A stretch of DNA of 64,000 nucleotides from Kibdelosporangium aridum (GTDB taxonomy: Bacteria > Actinomycetota > Actinomycetes > Mycobacteriales > Pseudonocardiaceae). Of the stretch, positions 1 through 8,554 are shown piece after piece. Numbering within the stretch: position 1 is the first letter of the stretch; every line of letters starts with the position of its first letter. The notes below the pieces were generated by a model. That model had not been told where the DNA came from, did not search any database, and saw nothing but the letters and a program-made list of their open reading frames with translations. The stretch is taken from positions 496,001 through 560,000 of the forward strand of contig NZ_FWXV01000003.1 in assembly GCF_900176515.1 (NCBI RefSeq). The letters run 5' to 3'. The translations under genes were made by a program, and so were the position numbers.

Positions 1-756
1 AACGTCTTCGTGTTGCCGGGCCATCCGGCCAGGGAAGAGATCCAAGACCGGATCTTGCTGCTGGGCTGGTTCGTCGCGGCGATGGTGCTCGGTGAGACCG
101 CCCGGCTTCGTGAGAAGCGTGCCGAGGATCAGGCGCGTAACCACGAGGAAACGCTGCGTCGTCGTGCCGGAGAAGAACGGCTGCGCATCGCGCGAGAACT
201 CCACGACTCGCTGACGCACAGCATTTCAGTGATCAAGGTCCATGCCGGAGTCGCTATCCATCTCGCCCGCAAACGCGGCGAAGAAGTACCCGAGGCGTTG
301 CTGGCGATCCAGGAAGCCAGCACGGACGCGGTACGTGAGCTCAGGGAGACGTTGAGTGTGCTTCGAGGCGAACCTGACACCAGCGGCCTCGACCGGCTCG
401 ACGACCTGGTCGACCGCGCGCGAAGTACCGGACTGCCTGTTCAACTGACGATCACGGGTCAGCAGCGGCCGTTGCCGACCGAGATCGACTGTGCGGCTTA
501 CCGGATCGTGCAGGAGGCGTTGACCAACGTGACCCGGCACGCCTCCGCGGCCGCCGCAGCGGTCCACGTGGAATTCGGGAAGCGGGTGCTGACATTGCAG
601 ATCGACGACGACGGCACCGCAACACCGGACGCGCCAACGGTTCCAGGAGTCGGGTTGATCGGCATGCGTGAGCGCGTCACGTCGTTGGGCGGATCATTGT
701 CCGCAGCACCAAGGAAATCCGGTGGGTTCAGGGTCCGAGCGGAGTTGCCGGTCTGA
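1..756 (+). CDS. Sensor histidine kinase, NarL-type (5' truncated)
   Basis: C-terminal part of a HisKA_3/HATPase_c sensor kinase. The reading frame is open from base 1, so the N-terminal sensor and membrane region lies outside the window; the apparent GTG at position 10 is unlikely to be the true start. The H-box reads ERLRIARELHDSLTHSIS, with the phosphorylatable His in the ELHD motif. The ATP-binding domain shows an N-box-like EALTNVTRHA and the G-box VGLIGMRERV near the C-terminus. Its TGA overlaps the ATG of the downstream response regulator (TGATG), so the two are translationally coupled and surely form a two-component pair. The signal sensed is unknown. Confidence 0.93.
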   Translation, partial: NVFVLPGHPAREEIQDRILLLGWFVAAMVLGETARLREKRAEDQARNHEETLRRRAGEERLRIARELHDSLTHSISVIKVHAGVAIHLARKRGEEVPEALLAIQEASTDAVRELRETLSVLRGEPDTSGLDRLDDLVDRARSTGLPVQLTITGQQRPLPTEIDCAAYRIVQEALTNVTRHASAAAAAVHVEFGKRVLTLQIDDDGTATPDAPTVPGVGLIGMRERVTSLGGSLSAAPRKSGGFRVRAELPV

Positions 757-1412
757 TGATCCGTGTCCTTCTCGTTGACGACCAGGCGTTGATCCGGGCA
801 GGCTTCCGGGCTTTGCTCGCCGCCGAGGACGACATCACCGTCATCGGTGACGCGGCCGACGGCGCCACCGGCGTCTCGCTGGCGAGGCAACACCGTCCTG
901 ACGTCGTCCTGCTGGATGTGCAGATGCCCGTGATGGACGGAATCGAAGCGACCCGGCAGATCGCTTCGGATCCCGCACTGGCCGATGTGCACGTGGTGAT
1001 CCTGACGAACTACGGGTTCGACGAGTACGTCTTCAACGCTTTGCGCGCCGGTGCCAGCGGGTTCCTCGTCAAGGACACCGAACCCGAGGACCTGCTGACC
1101 GCGGTCCGGGTGGCCGCACGCGGTGACGCCTTGCTGTCCCCCGCCATCACCCGCCGGCTCATCAGCGAGTTCGTCACCCGCACACCGCAGCCTGGACCCG
1201 TGGTCGGGTTGGACGACCTGACCAACCGGGAAAAGGAGGTCATGGCCTTGGTGGCGAAAGGGCTGACCAACGACGAGATCGCCGCCCGGATGGTGATCAG
1301 CCCGACCACCGCCAAGACCCACGTCAGCCGCGCGATGACCAAACTCGGCGCCCGCGACCGCGCCCAACTGGTCGTCTTCGCCTACGAATCCGGCCTCGTC
1401 AGGGTGAGCTAA
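756..1412 (+). CDS. NarL/FixJ-family response regulator
   Basis: 218 aa. An N-terminal receiver has the acidic pair DD (residues 8-9), phosphoacceptor Asp about residue 54 (VVLLDVQMP) and the conserved Lys in FLVKDTEP. A C-terminal LuxR-type helix-turn-helix reads LTNREKEVMALVAKGLTNDE and continues to TAKTHVSRAM. All key residues are present, so it should be an ordinary phosphorylation-controlled DNA-binding regulator partnered with the kinase whose stop codon overlaps its ATG. Repeat element A begins four bases after its TAA stop. Confidence 0.95.
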   Translation: MIRVLLVDDQALIRAGFRALLAAEDDITVIGDAADGATGVSLARQHRPDVVLLDVQMPVMDGIEATRQIASDPALADVHVVILTNYGFDEYVFNALRAGASGFLVKDTEPEDLLTAVRVAARGDALLSPAITRRLISEFVTRTPQPGPVVGLDDLTNREKEVMALVAKGLTNDEIAARMVISPTTAKTHVSRAMTKLGARDRAQLVVFAYESGLVRVS

Positions 1413-1416
1413 ACCG

Positions 1417-1650
1417 CCGTGTCCACCATTCCGGCACCCCGTGTCCACCATTCCGGCACCCCGTGTCCACCATTCCGGCACCCCGTGTCCACCATTCCGG
1501 CACATCGAGTCGCACGTTCCAGCACCATGAAATTCCCCAAGCGCTTCCTCGGGGAATTTCACGATGCCGGAGTGGCCAACACGGTGTGCCGCAAAGGTCG
1601 ACACGGTGTGCGGCAAGGGTGGACACGGGGTGCTTGAAAGGTGGACACGG
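1417..1650. repeat. Symmetrical 22-bp repeat array with hairpin core (element A)
   Basis: Four direct 22-bp units start at 1417, 1439, 1461 and 1483, each beginning CCGTGTCCACCATTCCGGCA. A degenerate fifth unit starts at 1505. A 36-bp core (1527-1562) contains a perfect 11-bp stem, TGAAATTCCCC (1528-1538) and GGGGAATTTCA (1551-1561). Four inverted 22-bp units follow, starting at 1563 (degenerate), 1585, 1607 and 1629. The register is exact: 5x22 + 36 + 4x22 = 234 bp. It fills the gap between the convergent 3' ends of the response regulator and the ketoacyl synthase, so it could act as a bidirectional terminator or be a small non-coding mobile element. A related copy lies at 41829-41955. Confidence 0.9.
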
Positions 1651-1673
1651 CGGGATCGGGGCGGGGGTCGGGG

Positions 1674-2891
1674 TCAGGGTGGGGTGACCACCAGGCAGGC
1701 GTTGTGGCCGCCGAAACCGAACGAGTTCGACAGGGCCGGGCCTGGGGTGATCGGGCGTGGGCTGCCGTGCACCACGTCGATTTCCATCCCTGGCTCCAGT
1801 TCCTCGTGATTCGCGGTCGGGGGTACCACGGCGTTCTGCAGTGTCAGCACCGTCGCGATCGCCTCGACCGCACCTGCCGCACCGATCAAGTGCCCGATCA
1901 CTCCCTTGGTCGACGTCGCCGGCGGCCCGCCCGGGCCGAAAACCTTGTGCAGCGCATTGGCCTCGGCACGATCGTTCAACGGAGTCGAAGTCCCGTGCGC
2001 GTTGACGTGCACGATGTCCGACGCCTGCAACCCTGCGTCCGTGATCGCCTGCGTCATCGCACCGATCGCGGACGCGCCATCAGGCAAAGGCATCGACAGG
2101 TGGTACGCATCGGCTGTGCAGCCGTAGCCCGCCACGATTCCGTGGATTCGGGCACCTCGGGCCTGAGCGTCTTCAAGGCGTTCCAGGACAACGAATCCGG
2201 CACCCTCACCCATCACGAAGCCGTCGCGGTCCTTGTCGAACGGGCGCGACGCCTTGTCGGGTGCGTCATGCCGGCCAGAAACAGCGTTCAGCTTGCCGAA
2301 AGCCGCCAACGTCAACGGGCTGACCGTCGATTCCGCGCCACCGGCCAGAACCACGTCGGCACGGTTGGCGCGCAGCATCAACACGGCCTGTCCGATCGCG
2401 TCCACCCCAGCGGCACACGTCGTGGCGATTGTCATGGCAGGACCACGCCACCCCAGCTTCATAGCCAACGTAGCCGCACAAGCATTCGGCATGCTTACCA
2501 AGGGCAGCAACGGGTTCACCTGCTGCGGACCGAACAGGTAGTAGTTACGGGCATCCTTGTCCGTTGTCCGCCTGCCACCGACCGCGTTGCCGACCACAAT
2601 GGCCGTACGGCCCGGGTCAGGCTTGGGCGAACCAGCGTCGGCGTAAGCAGTCAGGCCCGCGGAGACGCCATACCAGGCGAACGGGTCCATCCGGCGGGCT
2701 TCCTTGGCCGTGACCAGGTTCAGCTCGGCAACGCCACGCACGGAACAGCCGAAGCGGGGTAAGTCGTTGTCCGCCTTGTCCTCGACCTCGAACGGTGCCG
2801 CCACGGACTTCCCGGCCAGCAGGGTGGACCAGAAGTCGTCCACTGTGGAGCCTGCCGGGCTGACCACGCCGAGGCCGGTGATCGCGATCAT
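1674..2891 (-). CDS. Beta-ketoacyl-ACP synthase II-like (FabF family)
   Basis: 405 aa, typical length for a KAS II condensing enzyme. The Cys-His-His triad is intact: Cys in TTCAAGVDAIG, His in VNAHGTSTPLND and His in KGVIGHLIGAAGAVE. The C-terminal NSFGFGGHNACLVV is also diagnostic. It should perform decarboxylative Claisen condensation of a malonyl thioester with an acyl chain. The ATG at 2891 overlaps the TGA of the upstream oxoamine synthase by 4 bases, so the two genes form a coupled unit. No acyl carrier protein or ketoreductase is adjacent, which argues against a housekeeping fatty-acid operon. The open frame upstream to 3485 lies inside the neighbour and is not part of this gene. Confidence 0.9.
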   Translation of the reverse strand: MIAITGLGVVSPAGSTVDDFWSTLLAGKSVAAPFEVEDKADNDLPRFGCSVRGVAELNLVTAKEARRMDPFAWYGVSAGLTAYADAGSPKPDPGRTAIVVGNAVGGRRTTDKDARNYYLFGPQQVNPLLPLVSMPNACAATLAMKLGWRGPAMTIATTCAAGVDAIGQAVLMLRANRADVVLAGGAESTVSPLTLAAFGKLNAVSGRHDAPDKASRPFDKDRDGFVMGEGAGFVVLERLEDAQARGARIHGIVAGYGCTADAYHLSMPLPDGASAIGAMTQAITDAGLQASDIVHVNAHGTSTPLNDRAEANALHKVFGPGGPPATSTKGVIGHLIGAAGAVEAIATVLTLQNAVVPPTANHEELEPGMEIDVVHGSPRPITPGPALSNSFGFGGHNACLVVTPP

Positions 2892-4102
2892 GACAGCAGC
2901 CCGGTCTGCCGCGCCGCACTGATGAACGAGTCGATCGCGAAGTCGATGTCCGCGCGGCTGTGCGCCGCGGTGATCGCGATCCGCAGCCGCGCGAGGCCTG
3001 GCTGCACGGCCGGGCTGATCACCGGCAGACCGATCACGCCTGCCTTGCGCAGCGCGGTGGCGTAGTCCCACGCGTTCTGGTCCGAGCCGACGATCAAGGG
3101 CACGACCGCGGTCTCGCTGTCGCCGGTGTTGAAGCCTGCCTGCTTCACGATGTTGCGGAAACGCGCCGACTCGCGCTGCGCGTACGTCACACGCTCCGGC
3201 TCGCGGTCCAGAATCCGCAGGGACTCCAGCGCCGCACCGACCTGGGCGGGCGCGAGTGCCGCTGAGAACAGGAACGGCCGGGCGAAGCGCTTGACGTAGT
3301 CCATGAACGGCTTCGAGCCGACGATCCAGCCACCGTTGGCCGGGATCGCCTTGGACAGCGTGCCGACCTTGATGTCGGCCTTCACCTTGTACTCGAAGTG
3401 TTCCTCGATACCGCGGCCGGTCGCGCCGATCACACCGAGTGCGTGCGCTTCGTCCACCATCAGCAGCGCGTTGTGCTTGTCGCACACCTCGCGCAGTTCC
3501 GGCAACGGCGCGATGTCGCCGTCCATCGAGTACACGCTGTCCACGATGACCAGCCGGGTTCCGCCCGGCTCGGTTGCTTCCAGCCTGCGGTCGAGGTGAG
3601 CGGGGTCATTGTGCCGGAAGCGGGTCAGCGTGGCGCCGGTCAGCTGCGCTCCGTCCACAATGGACGCGTGGTCCAGCTTGTCGAGGAAGATCGTGTCACC
3701 GGGACCGCACAACGCGCCGATCGTGCCGACGTTGCCCGCGTATCCCGAGCTGAACACGACCGCGCTCTCCCTGCCAAGGAAATGCGCGACCTCTTCTTCC
3801 AGTTCCTCGTGCAACGGGATCGTGCCCGCCAGCGCACGCACACCCGGAGTACCTGTTCCGTACTCGTCGATGGCGGCTTTCGCCGCGGTGACGACTCGTG
3901 GATCGCCGTTCAGCCCGATGTAGCCGTAACCGGACATCATGAGGAGACGCTCGCCCTCAAGCAGGACGTACGGGGTGTTGCCGTCCGCTGTGTACGGCAC
4001 GAAGTTGTTGCGGCGACTGGAGTCCCACTCGAGTTGCTTGATCCGCTGGCCGACCGCTTCGATCTTCGGCTCGAGATGCCGCCAGGCTTCCGATGCGTTC
4101 AC
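2888..4102 (-). CDS. PLP-dependent alpha-oxoamine synthase (AONS/KBL family)
   Basis: 404 aa from the GTG at 4102, chosen because GAGGAG sits 6 bases upstream; longer in-frame starts lack such a site. The family (8-amino-7-oxononanoate synthase, 2-amino-3-ketobutyrate CoA ligase, serine palmitoyltransferase) condenses an amino acid with an acyl thioester and releases CO2. Visible hallmarks are VFSSGYAGNVG, VDEAHALGVIG (cofactor-ring binding) and the PLP-Lys region GTLSKAIPANGGW. Coupling to a KAS suggests that the KAS supplies or extends the acyl substrate for a long-chain aminoketone, or for a biotin-like precursor. The actual product is unknown. Confidence 0.87.
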   Translation of the reverse strand: MNASEAWRHLEPKIEAVGQRIKQLEWDSSRRNNFVPYTADGNTPYVLLEGERLLMMSGYGYIGLNGDPRVVTAAKAAIDEYGTGTPGVRALAGTIPLHEELEEEVAHFLGRESAVVFSSGYAGNVGTIGALCGPGDTIFLDKLDHASIVDGAQLTGATLTRFRHNDPAHLDRRLEATEPGGTRLVIVDSVYSMDGDIAPLPELREVCDKHNALLMVDEAHALGVIGATGRGIEEHFEYKVKADIKVGTLSKAIPANGGWIVGSKPFMDYVKRFARPFLFSAALAPAQVGAALESLRILDREPERVTYAQRESARFRNIVKQAGFNTGDSETAVVPLIVGSDQNAWDYATALRKAGVIGLPVISPAVQPGLARLRIAITAAHSRADIDFAIDSFISAARQTGLLS

Positions 4103-4191
4103 GTGCGTCTCCTCAACCACTGGACGTCGCTCTACAGGCAGTTCTACGCATCGCCCGCAAGCCCGGCGCAACAGCCGTCTAGGATCACCGG

Positions 4192-6006
4192 GTGGCTTCG
4201 CTCGAGACCGCGAGCCCGGCGTTGGAGGTCCTGCGCCGGGTGTTCGGTTACGACTCCTTCCGCGGCGAGCAAGAGACGATCGTCGAGCACGTGGCCAGCG
4301 GCGGCGACGCGCTCGTGCTGATGCCGACCGGTGGTGGCAAGTCCCTCTGCTACCAGATCCCGGCGCTGGTGCGGCCGGGTGTCGGGATCGTCATCTCGCC
4401 GTTGATCGCGTTGATGCAGGACCAGGTGGACGCGCTGAACGCGCTCGGCGTTCAGGCCGGGTTCCTGAACTCCTCGCAGGACTTCGAGGAACGCAGGCTG
4501 ACCGAGGCGATGTACCAGGCGGGCGAGCTGGACCTGCTCTACCTGGCGCCGGAACGGCTGCGCGTGCCCGCGACGCTCGACCTGCTCGACCGTGGCCGGA
4601 TCGCGTTGTTCGCGATCGACGAGGCGCACTGCGTGGCGCAGTGGGGGCACGACTTCCGCCCCGATTACCTCGGCCTGTCCGAGCTGCACGAACGCTGGCC
4701 GAAGGTGCCGCGCATCGCGCTGACCGCCACGGCGACCAAGGCCACCCACGCCGAGATCGCGTCCCGGCTCAAGCTGGATGACGCCCGGCACTTCGTCGCC
4801 AGCTTCGACCGGCCGAACATCCAGTACCGGATCGTGCCCAAGGCCGAGCCGAAGAAGCAGTTGCTGGACCTGCTGCGTACCGAGCACAAGGGTGACGCGG
4901 GCATCGTCTACTGCCTGTCGCGTTCCTCGGTGGAGAAGACGGCCGAGTTCCTAGTCGCCAACGGCATCGACGCGGTGCCGTATCACGCGGGGCTCGACTC
5001 ACGGACGCGTGCCGAGAACCAGGCACGGTTCCTACGCGAGGACGGCCTGATCGTAGTCGCGACCATCGCGTTCGGTATGGGCATCGACAAGCCCGATGTC
5101 CGGTTTGTCGCCCACCTCGACCTGCCCAAGTCGGTCGAGGGCTACTACCAGGAGACCGGGCGCGCGGGCCGTGACGGCCTGCCGTCGACCGCATGGCTGG
5201 CGTACGGCCTGCAGGACGTTGTGCAGCAGCGCAAGCTGATCGACCAGTCCGACGGCGACGACGCGCACCGCCGTCGGCAAAGTCAGCACCTGGACGCCAT
5301 GTTGGCGTTGTGCGAGACCGTCGAGTGCCGCCGGGTGCAGCTGCTGGCGTATTTCGGGCAGGAGTCCACGGCGTGCGGCAACTGCGACACGTGTCTGACG
5401 CCGCCCGAGTCATGGGACGGCACGATCGCCGCGCAGAAGCTGCTGTCCACGATCTACCGGCTGCAGCGGGAGCGGCGGCAGAAGTTCGGGGCCGGGCAAG
5501 TGATCGACATCCTGCTCGGCCGCAAGACCGCGAAGGTCATCCAGCACGACCACGACACGCTGACGGTATTCGGCATCGGTGAGGAACTGTCCGAGAGCGG
5601 CTGGCGTGGCGTGGCGCGGCAACTCCTGGCCCAAGGGCTGCTCGCGGTCGAAGGCGACTACGGGACGTTGGTACTGACCGACGCCAGCGCCTCGGTGCTC
5701 CGCAAGGAACGCACGGTGCTGTTGCGGCGCGAGAAAGTCACCAAAGCCGCCGCCAAGACCGCCAAGAAAGCGGCCGTCGAGCTGCCCGCCGAGGCCGAGC
5801 CGCTGTTCGAACGGCTCAGGGCCTGGCGCGCGGCAACAGCCAAGGAACAAGGCGTTCCGGCGTATGTGATCTTCCACGACGCAACACTCCGGGAGATCGC
5901 GACGTCATCACCACAGACGCTCGAGGAACTCGGCCGGGTCAGCGGAGTCGGCGAGAACAAACTCGCCAAGTACGGCCAGCAGGTGCTCGACACGCTGAGC
6001 GGGTGA
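4192..6006 (+). CDS. recQ: ATP-dependent DNA helicase RecQ
   Basis: 604 aa. Two RecA-like helicase domains: Walker A PTGGGKS at about residues 45-51, a DEAH box in AIDEAHCVAQWGHDFRPDY, motif IV-VI region including GIVYCLSR, AFGMGIDKPDVRF and QETGRAGRDG. A RecQ zinc-binding cluster follows (CRRVQLLAYFG, then CGNCDTC). The winged-helix region is followed by a C-terminal HRDC domain ending in LEELGRVSGVGENKLAKYG. It unwinds recombination and stalled-fork intermediates in the cytoplasm. It starts at GTG 4192, divergent from the oxoamine synthase. Confidence 0.96.
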   Translation: MASLETASPALEVLRRVFGYDSFRGEQETIVEHVASGGDALVLMPTGGGKSLCYQIPALVRPGVGIVISPLIALMQDQVDALNALGVQAGFLNSSQDFEERRLTEAMYQAGELDLLYLAPERLRVPATLDLLDRGRIALFAIDEAHCVAQWGHDFRPDYLGLSELHERWPKVPRIALTATATKATHAEIASRLKLDDARHFVASFDRPNIQYRIVPKAEPKKQLLDLLRTEHKGDAGIVYCLSRSSVEKTAEFLVANGIDAVPYHAGLDSRTRAENQARFLREDGLIVVATIAFGMGIDKPDVRFVAHLDLPKSVEGYYQETGRAGRDGLPSTAWLAYGLQDVVQQRKLIDQSDGDDAHRRRQSQHLDAMLALCETVECRRVQLLAYFGQESTACGNCDTCLTPPESWDGTIAAQKLLSTIYRLQRERRQKFGAGQVIDILLGRKTAKVIQHDHDTLTVFGIGEELSESGWRGVARQLLAQGLLAVEGDYGTLVLTDASASVLRKERTVLLRREKVTKAAAKTAKKAAVELPAEAEPLFERLRAWRAATAKEQGVPAYVIFHDATLREIATSSPQTLEELGRVSGVGENKLAKYGQQVLDTLSG

Positions 6007-6061
6007 GAACGGCGGTTTTTCGGGGTACCCGGGCGTCATCGGGACGACGCCGGGAGCCAGC

Positions 6062-6322
6062 ATGTTCACGCCCTATGAGCGCAGACAACTCCGTCTGATC
6101 GAGGAGTGGTTCGAGCAAGACGACCCGCAACTCGCGCGCACCCTGCGCTCGGGTCCGGTGAAACGCCAGTCGGCCGTGCCACAGTCGGTTGTGCTGGCCG
6201 TGGCGGGATCTCTCGGTTTGCTGGGCATCATCACCGGGGCGTTCATGCTCATCTTCAGCGCGCTGGTCGCGGGCACCGTCGCCTCCTGCATGATCGTGTC
6301 GAGGCGGAAGACCGACAACTGA
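6062..6322 (+). CDS. Small membrane protein, DUF3040 family
   Basis: 86 aa. The N-terminus (YERRQLRLIEEWFEQDDPQLA) matches the actinobacterial DUF3040 pattern of a short acidic amphipathic helix. It is followed by hydrophobic segments (VVLAVAGSLGLLGIITGAF and LIFSALVAGTVASCMIV) and a basic tail. It is probably a small inner-membrane protein of unknown function. GGGAG lies shortly upstream of the ATG. Its stop codon abuts the stop of the convergent exporter permease remnant with no gap. Confidence 0.8.
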   Translation: MFTPYERRQLRLIEEWFEQDDPQLARTLRSGPVKRQSAVPQSVVLAVAGSLGLLGIITGAFMLIFSALVAGTVASCMIVSRRKTDN

Positions 6323-7884
6323 TCACGCGGTGAGGTCACGCCGCTTGAGGCTGATCAGACCAGCTCCGGCGATCAACGCGGTCGCGGCCGTCAACACAAT
6401 CAGCGGCGTGGCGTCGAACGCGGCGCCGGTAAGGATCTTCGGCAGGTGGTGGAACGGGACCACCTGGTTGGCCAGCCAGTAGTCGACGCCGAGGATCGGT
6501 CCGAGCACCTCGCCGAAGACGTTCAGCATCACGAAAACCGTCCACACGCAGGCCACAGCCAGCCGCGGCAAGGCGCCGAAGACGAACACCGCGATCGCAC
6601 CAAGGATCCAGACCGCCGGGATCAGGGACGCGGTGGCAGTGAGGACTGACGCAAGCCGGCCGTAGACCAGGCCGACGGCGAGCCCACCGGCCAGCATCAT
6701 GACCGCGACGCCGAGCCCGACGAACGTCAGATGCTGTGCCGCCCAACGCATCCGGCTGAGCCCCGTGGACAGGGTGAGCTCGGCCCGGCCGGTGGTCTCC
6801 TCGGTCCGCATTCGCAAGACGGCCAGCATTGGGTACAACGCGGCGATGTAGCCGAAGCTCAAAATGATCAGCCAGATGAAAGCGTCCGCGACGTCGGCGT
6901 CGGGTGTCATGGCGTAGCGCTTGAAGAATTCCTGCGCGACCGTGCCGGACCGGTCAGCCATGTCCCGCATACCGCCGGCAACACTCGCCGTGGCCAGACC
7001 GACGACGACAAAAGCCGCCGTCCACCCGATGAGCTGGCCGCGATGGATCCGCCACGGAAGATTCGTGCGCCCACCCGCGCGCCCGGGCGTTGCCGCAACG
7101 GCACCGGCCCCGAAGTCCCTGTGCGCCGCCAGCCAGTAGGCCGCTGCGGCGGTCAAGATCGCAAACCCAACGGGCACAGCCAAAACCCACCACCGATTGC
7201 CGCCGTACGGCTGAACGAGGTGAGCCCAGCCCGTCGGCGACAACCACCTGAGCCACAGGACACCGCTGCCGTCAGCCACAAACCTGAGCACGTAGCCAAC
7301 GCCGAGAACAACTCCTGCGATGGCGTTCGCTGTCCTCGCTCGCTCGGTGAGTTGTGCCGCCACAGCGGCCACGGCCGCGTAAACACAACCCACTGCGGCA
7401 ACTGACGCCCCGAAAGCCAATGCTCCTGTCACGCCAAACCCAGCCAGCGACGCGGCTGACAGCAACCCGATCAGGATGCTCAACCCAACCGTCTCGATGA
7501 CGCTTGCAGTCAGCAGCGCGAACCGTCCGACGCGTAGAAGTTCGACGCTGCCAGATTCCTCTTCTGCTCGGGTGTGCCTGATGACCATGAGAACAACCAT
7601 CAATCCCACGAGCGTCAGGGCGATGTCGCCGATCTTCCACAAGGCGAGGTTGCCCAGGCCGTCCCCGTGCAATTGGCCCGTGAACGCGCTGTGAGAGCGG
7701 AGTTGCCCTTGGCTTCCGCGGCGAACTCCGCCCTCGCCTGCGGCGTCGGAAACGCCTGCTCATACTGCTTGGCCGTACCTAGGACGAGCGCGGGTACGAA
7801 GATCGCCCACACCGCTGCCCTTACCCGGTCCTGCCGCAGGTTGTGCCCCACCAGCCGCCAGGTCCCCACCAGTTCCCCAGACAT
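6323..7884 (-). pseudogene. ABC-2 type exporter permease, frameshifted
   Basis: The 5' part runs from ATG 7884 in one frame (MSGELVGTWRLVGHNLRQDR to KGNSALTA). The rest continues in another frame from about 7690 to 6323 (LHGDGLGNLALWKIGDIALT onward), with many hydrophobic segments. Joining the frames as NSALTA-FTGQLHGDG restores the pattern of the multidrug/polyketide-antibiotic exporter permease family at about 520 aa. The break is at the GCGC run around 7683-7692, as if two bases were gained or one lost. RHTRAEEESGSVELL is a typical cytosolic loop of this family. No partner ATPase gene adjoins it. A sequencing error cannot be excluded; otherwise this is a recently inactivated gene. Confidence 0.8.
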
Positions 7885-7904
7885 GCTTCACAAGCTACAC
7901 ACTT

Positions 7905-7920
7905 TTCACAACTTAGTGAA
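7905..7920. promoter_or_regulatory. Possible operator TTCAC-N6-GTGAA
   Basis: A perfect 5-bp inverted repeat with a 6-bp spacer lies in the divergent gap between the exporter permease remnant (start 7884) and the small membrane protein gene (start 7954). It could bind a dimeric repressor. No regulator gene is adjacent, so this rests on symmetry and position only. Confidence 0.35.
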
Positions 7921-7953
7921 GATACGGGTTGTCCACCGAAGTACGATGGATCC

Positions 7954-8343
7954 ATGCCCGCGTCGGGCGAAGTGCCAGTCACGAACATGCTGCTGTACTT
8001 GATGATCGCGATAGCACCGACGGCAGCGTGTTGGGCACTGCTGCGCCTGCCACGACTGGCCCGCCGGTTGCGGCGGTCCGACCCGGTCGCCACCAACCCG
8101 CCAATCGAGCGTGTCGCCGCGGACTTGCGCCGGGTCCACCGGATCATCGTCGGCTACGGGCCAGGAACACCGATGATCCGCCGCACTGGCGCACTGCATG
8201 CGTACGACGCCTTGCTGATGCAGGCATGCCGCGCGATCGACGTCCCGCATCGGCTCGACCAGTTGCCGACCGGCACGCCCTTGGAAGTTGAACGGCTGCG
8301 CGTCGAGGAGTCACTGATGTCAGCGGGGCTGGTCATCCGCTGA
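7954..8343 (+). CDS. Conserved small membrane-anchored protein
   Basis: 129 aa from ATG 7954 (MPASGEVPVT); a later start at Met 7987 is possible. One N-terminal hydrophobic stretch, MLLYLMIAIAPTAACWALL, is followed by a basic stop-transfer region rich in Arg and a soluble domain. The soluble part contains VERVAADLRRVHRI-like and GALHAYDALLMQACRAIDVP segments, a pattern I recall from uncharacterised actinobacterial proteins. Function is unknown. In-frame sequence upstream of 7954 looks non-coding and overlaps the divergent promoter. Confidence 0.7.
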   Translation: MPASGEVPVTNMLLYLMIAIAPTAACWALLRLPRLARRLRRSDPVATNPPIERVAADLRRVHRIIVGYGPGTPMIRRTGALHAYDALLMQACRAIDVPHRLDQLPTGTPLEVERLRVEESLMSAGLVIR

Positions 8344-8486
8344 GGCAGACTCGCCGAATCGGCTTCAACCAGCGAAAACAGGGTTGACCGGCGGAAACGC
8401 CATGTCCGGTTCACTCACCTGAAAAAGTCGTGCCCCGGCCGCTGGGACAGGGCATTGACAGGCTACGATCCTCGTGTTGAATTCAG

Positions 8487-8505
8487 GTCTTAAACAAAGT
8501 CTTAA
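8487..8505 (+). promoter_or_regulatory. Direct repeat GTCTTAA-N5-GTCTTAA upstream of sugar dehydrogenase
   Basis: Two identical heptamers at 8487 and 8499, 12 bp apart, lie in an AT-rich island about 50 bp before the dehydrogenase start, and could bind a regulator. Similar TTAA-rich sites precede the aldehyde dehydrogenase and the lectin-bearing GH16 gene. Nothing else was recognised in the rest of the 8344-8554 gap. Confidence 0.4.
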
Positions 8506-8554
8506 CATATAGCCGCCGCTGTACCTCCCCGTATCCCCTGCACAGGAGGCCTCC

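Noticed and set aside
498..1616. A 372-codon open frame on the - strand
   Set aside because: It overlaps the kinase, response regulator and repeat A on the opposite strand and has no domain.
1417..1650. CRISPR array
   Set aside because: Units are contiguous with no unique spacers, appear in both orientations around a hairpin, and no cas gene is present.
1399..1687. Several short open frames with repeating peptide words such as CRNGGHG and VHHSGTP
   Set aside because: They are translations of the 22-bp repeat array in different frames, so the periodic peptides come from DNA structure, not a gene.
2892..3485. N-terminal extension of the ketoacyl synthase
   Set aside because: The extension lies inside the oxoamine synthase gene in another frame, and the family N-terminus MIAITGLGVVSPAG starts at 2891.
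2888..4102. Firm assignment as BioF of biotin synthesis
   Set aside because: No other biotin gene adjoins, and the family includes several reactions that cannot be told apart by eye.
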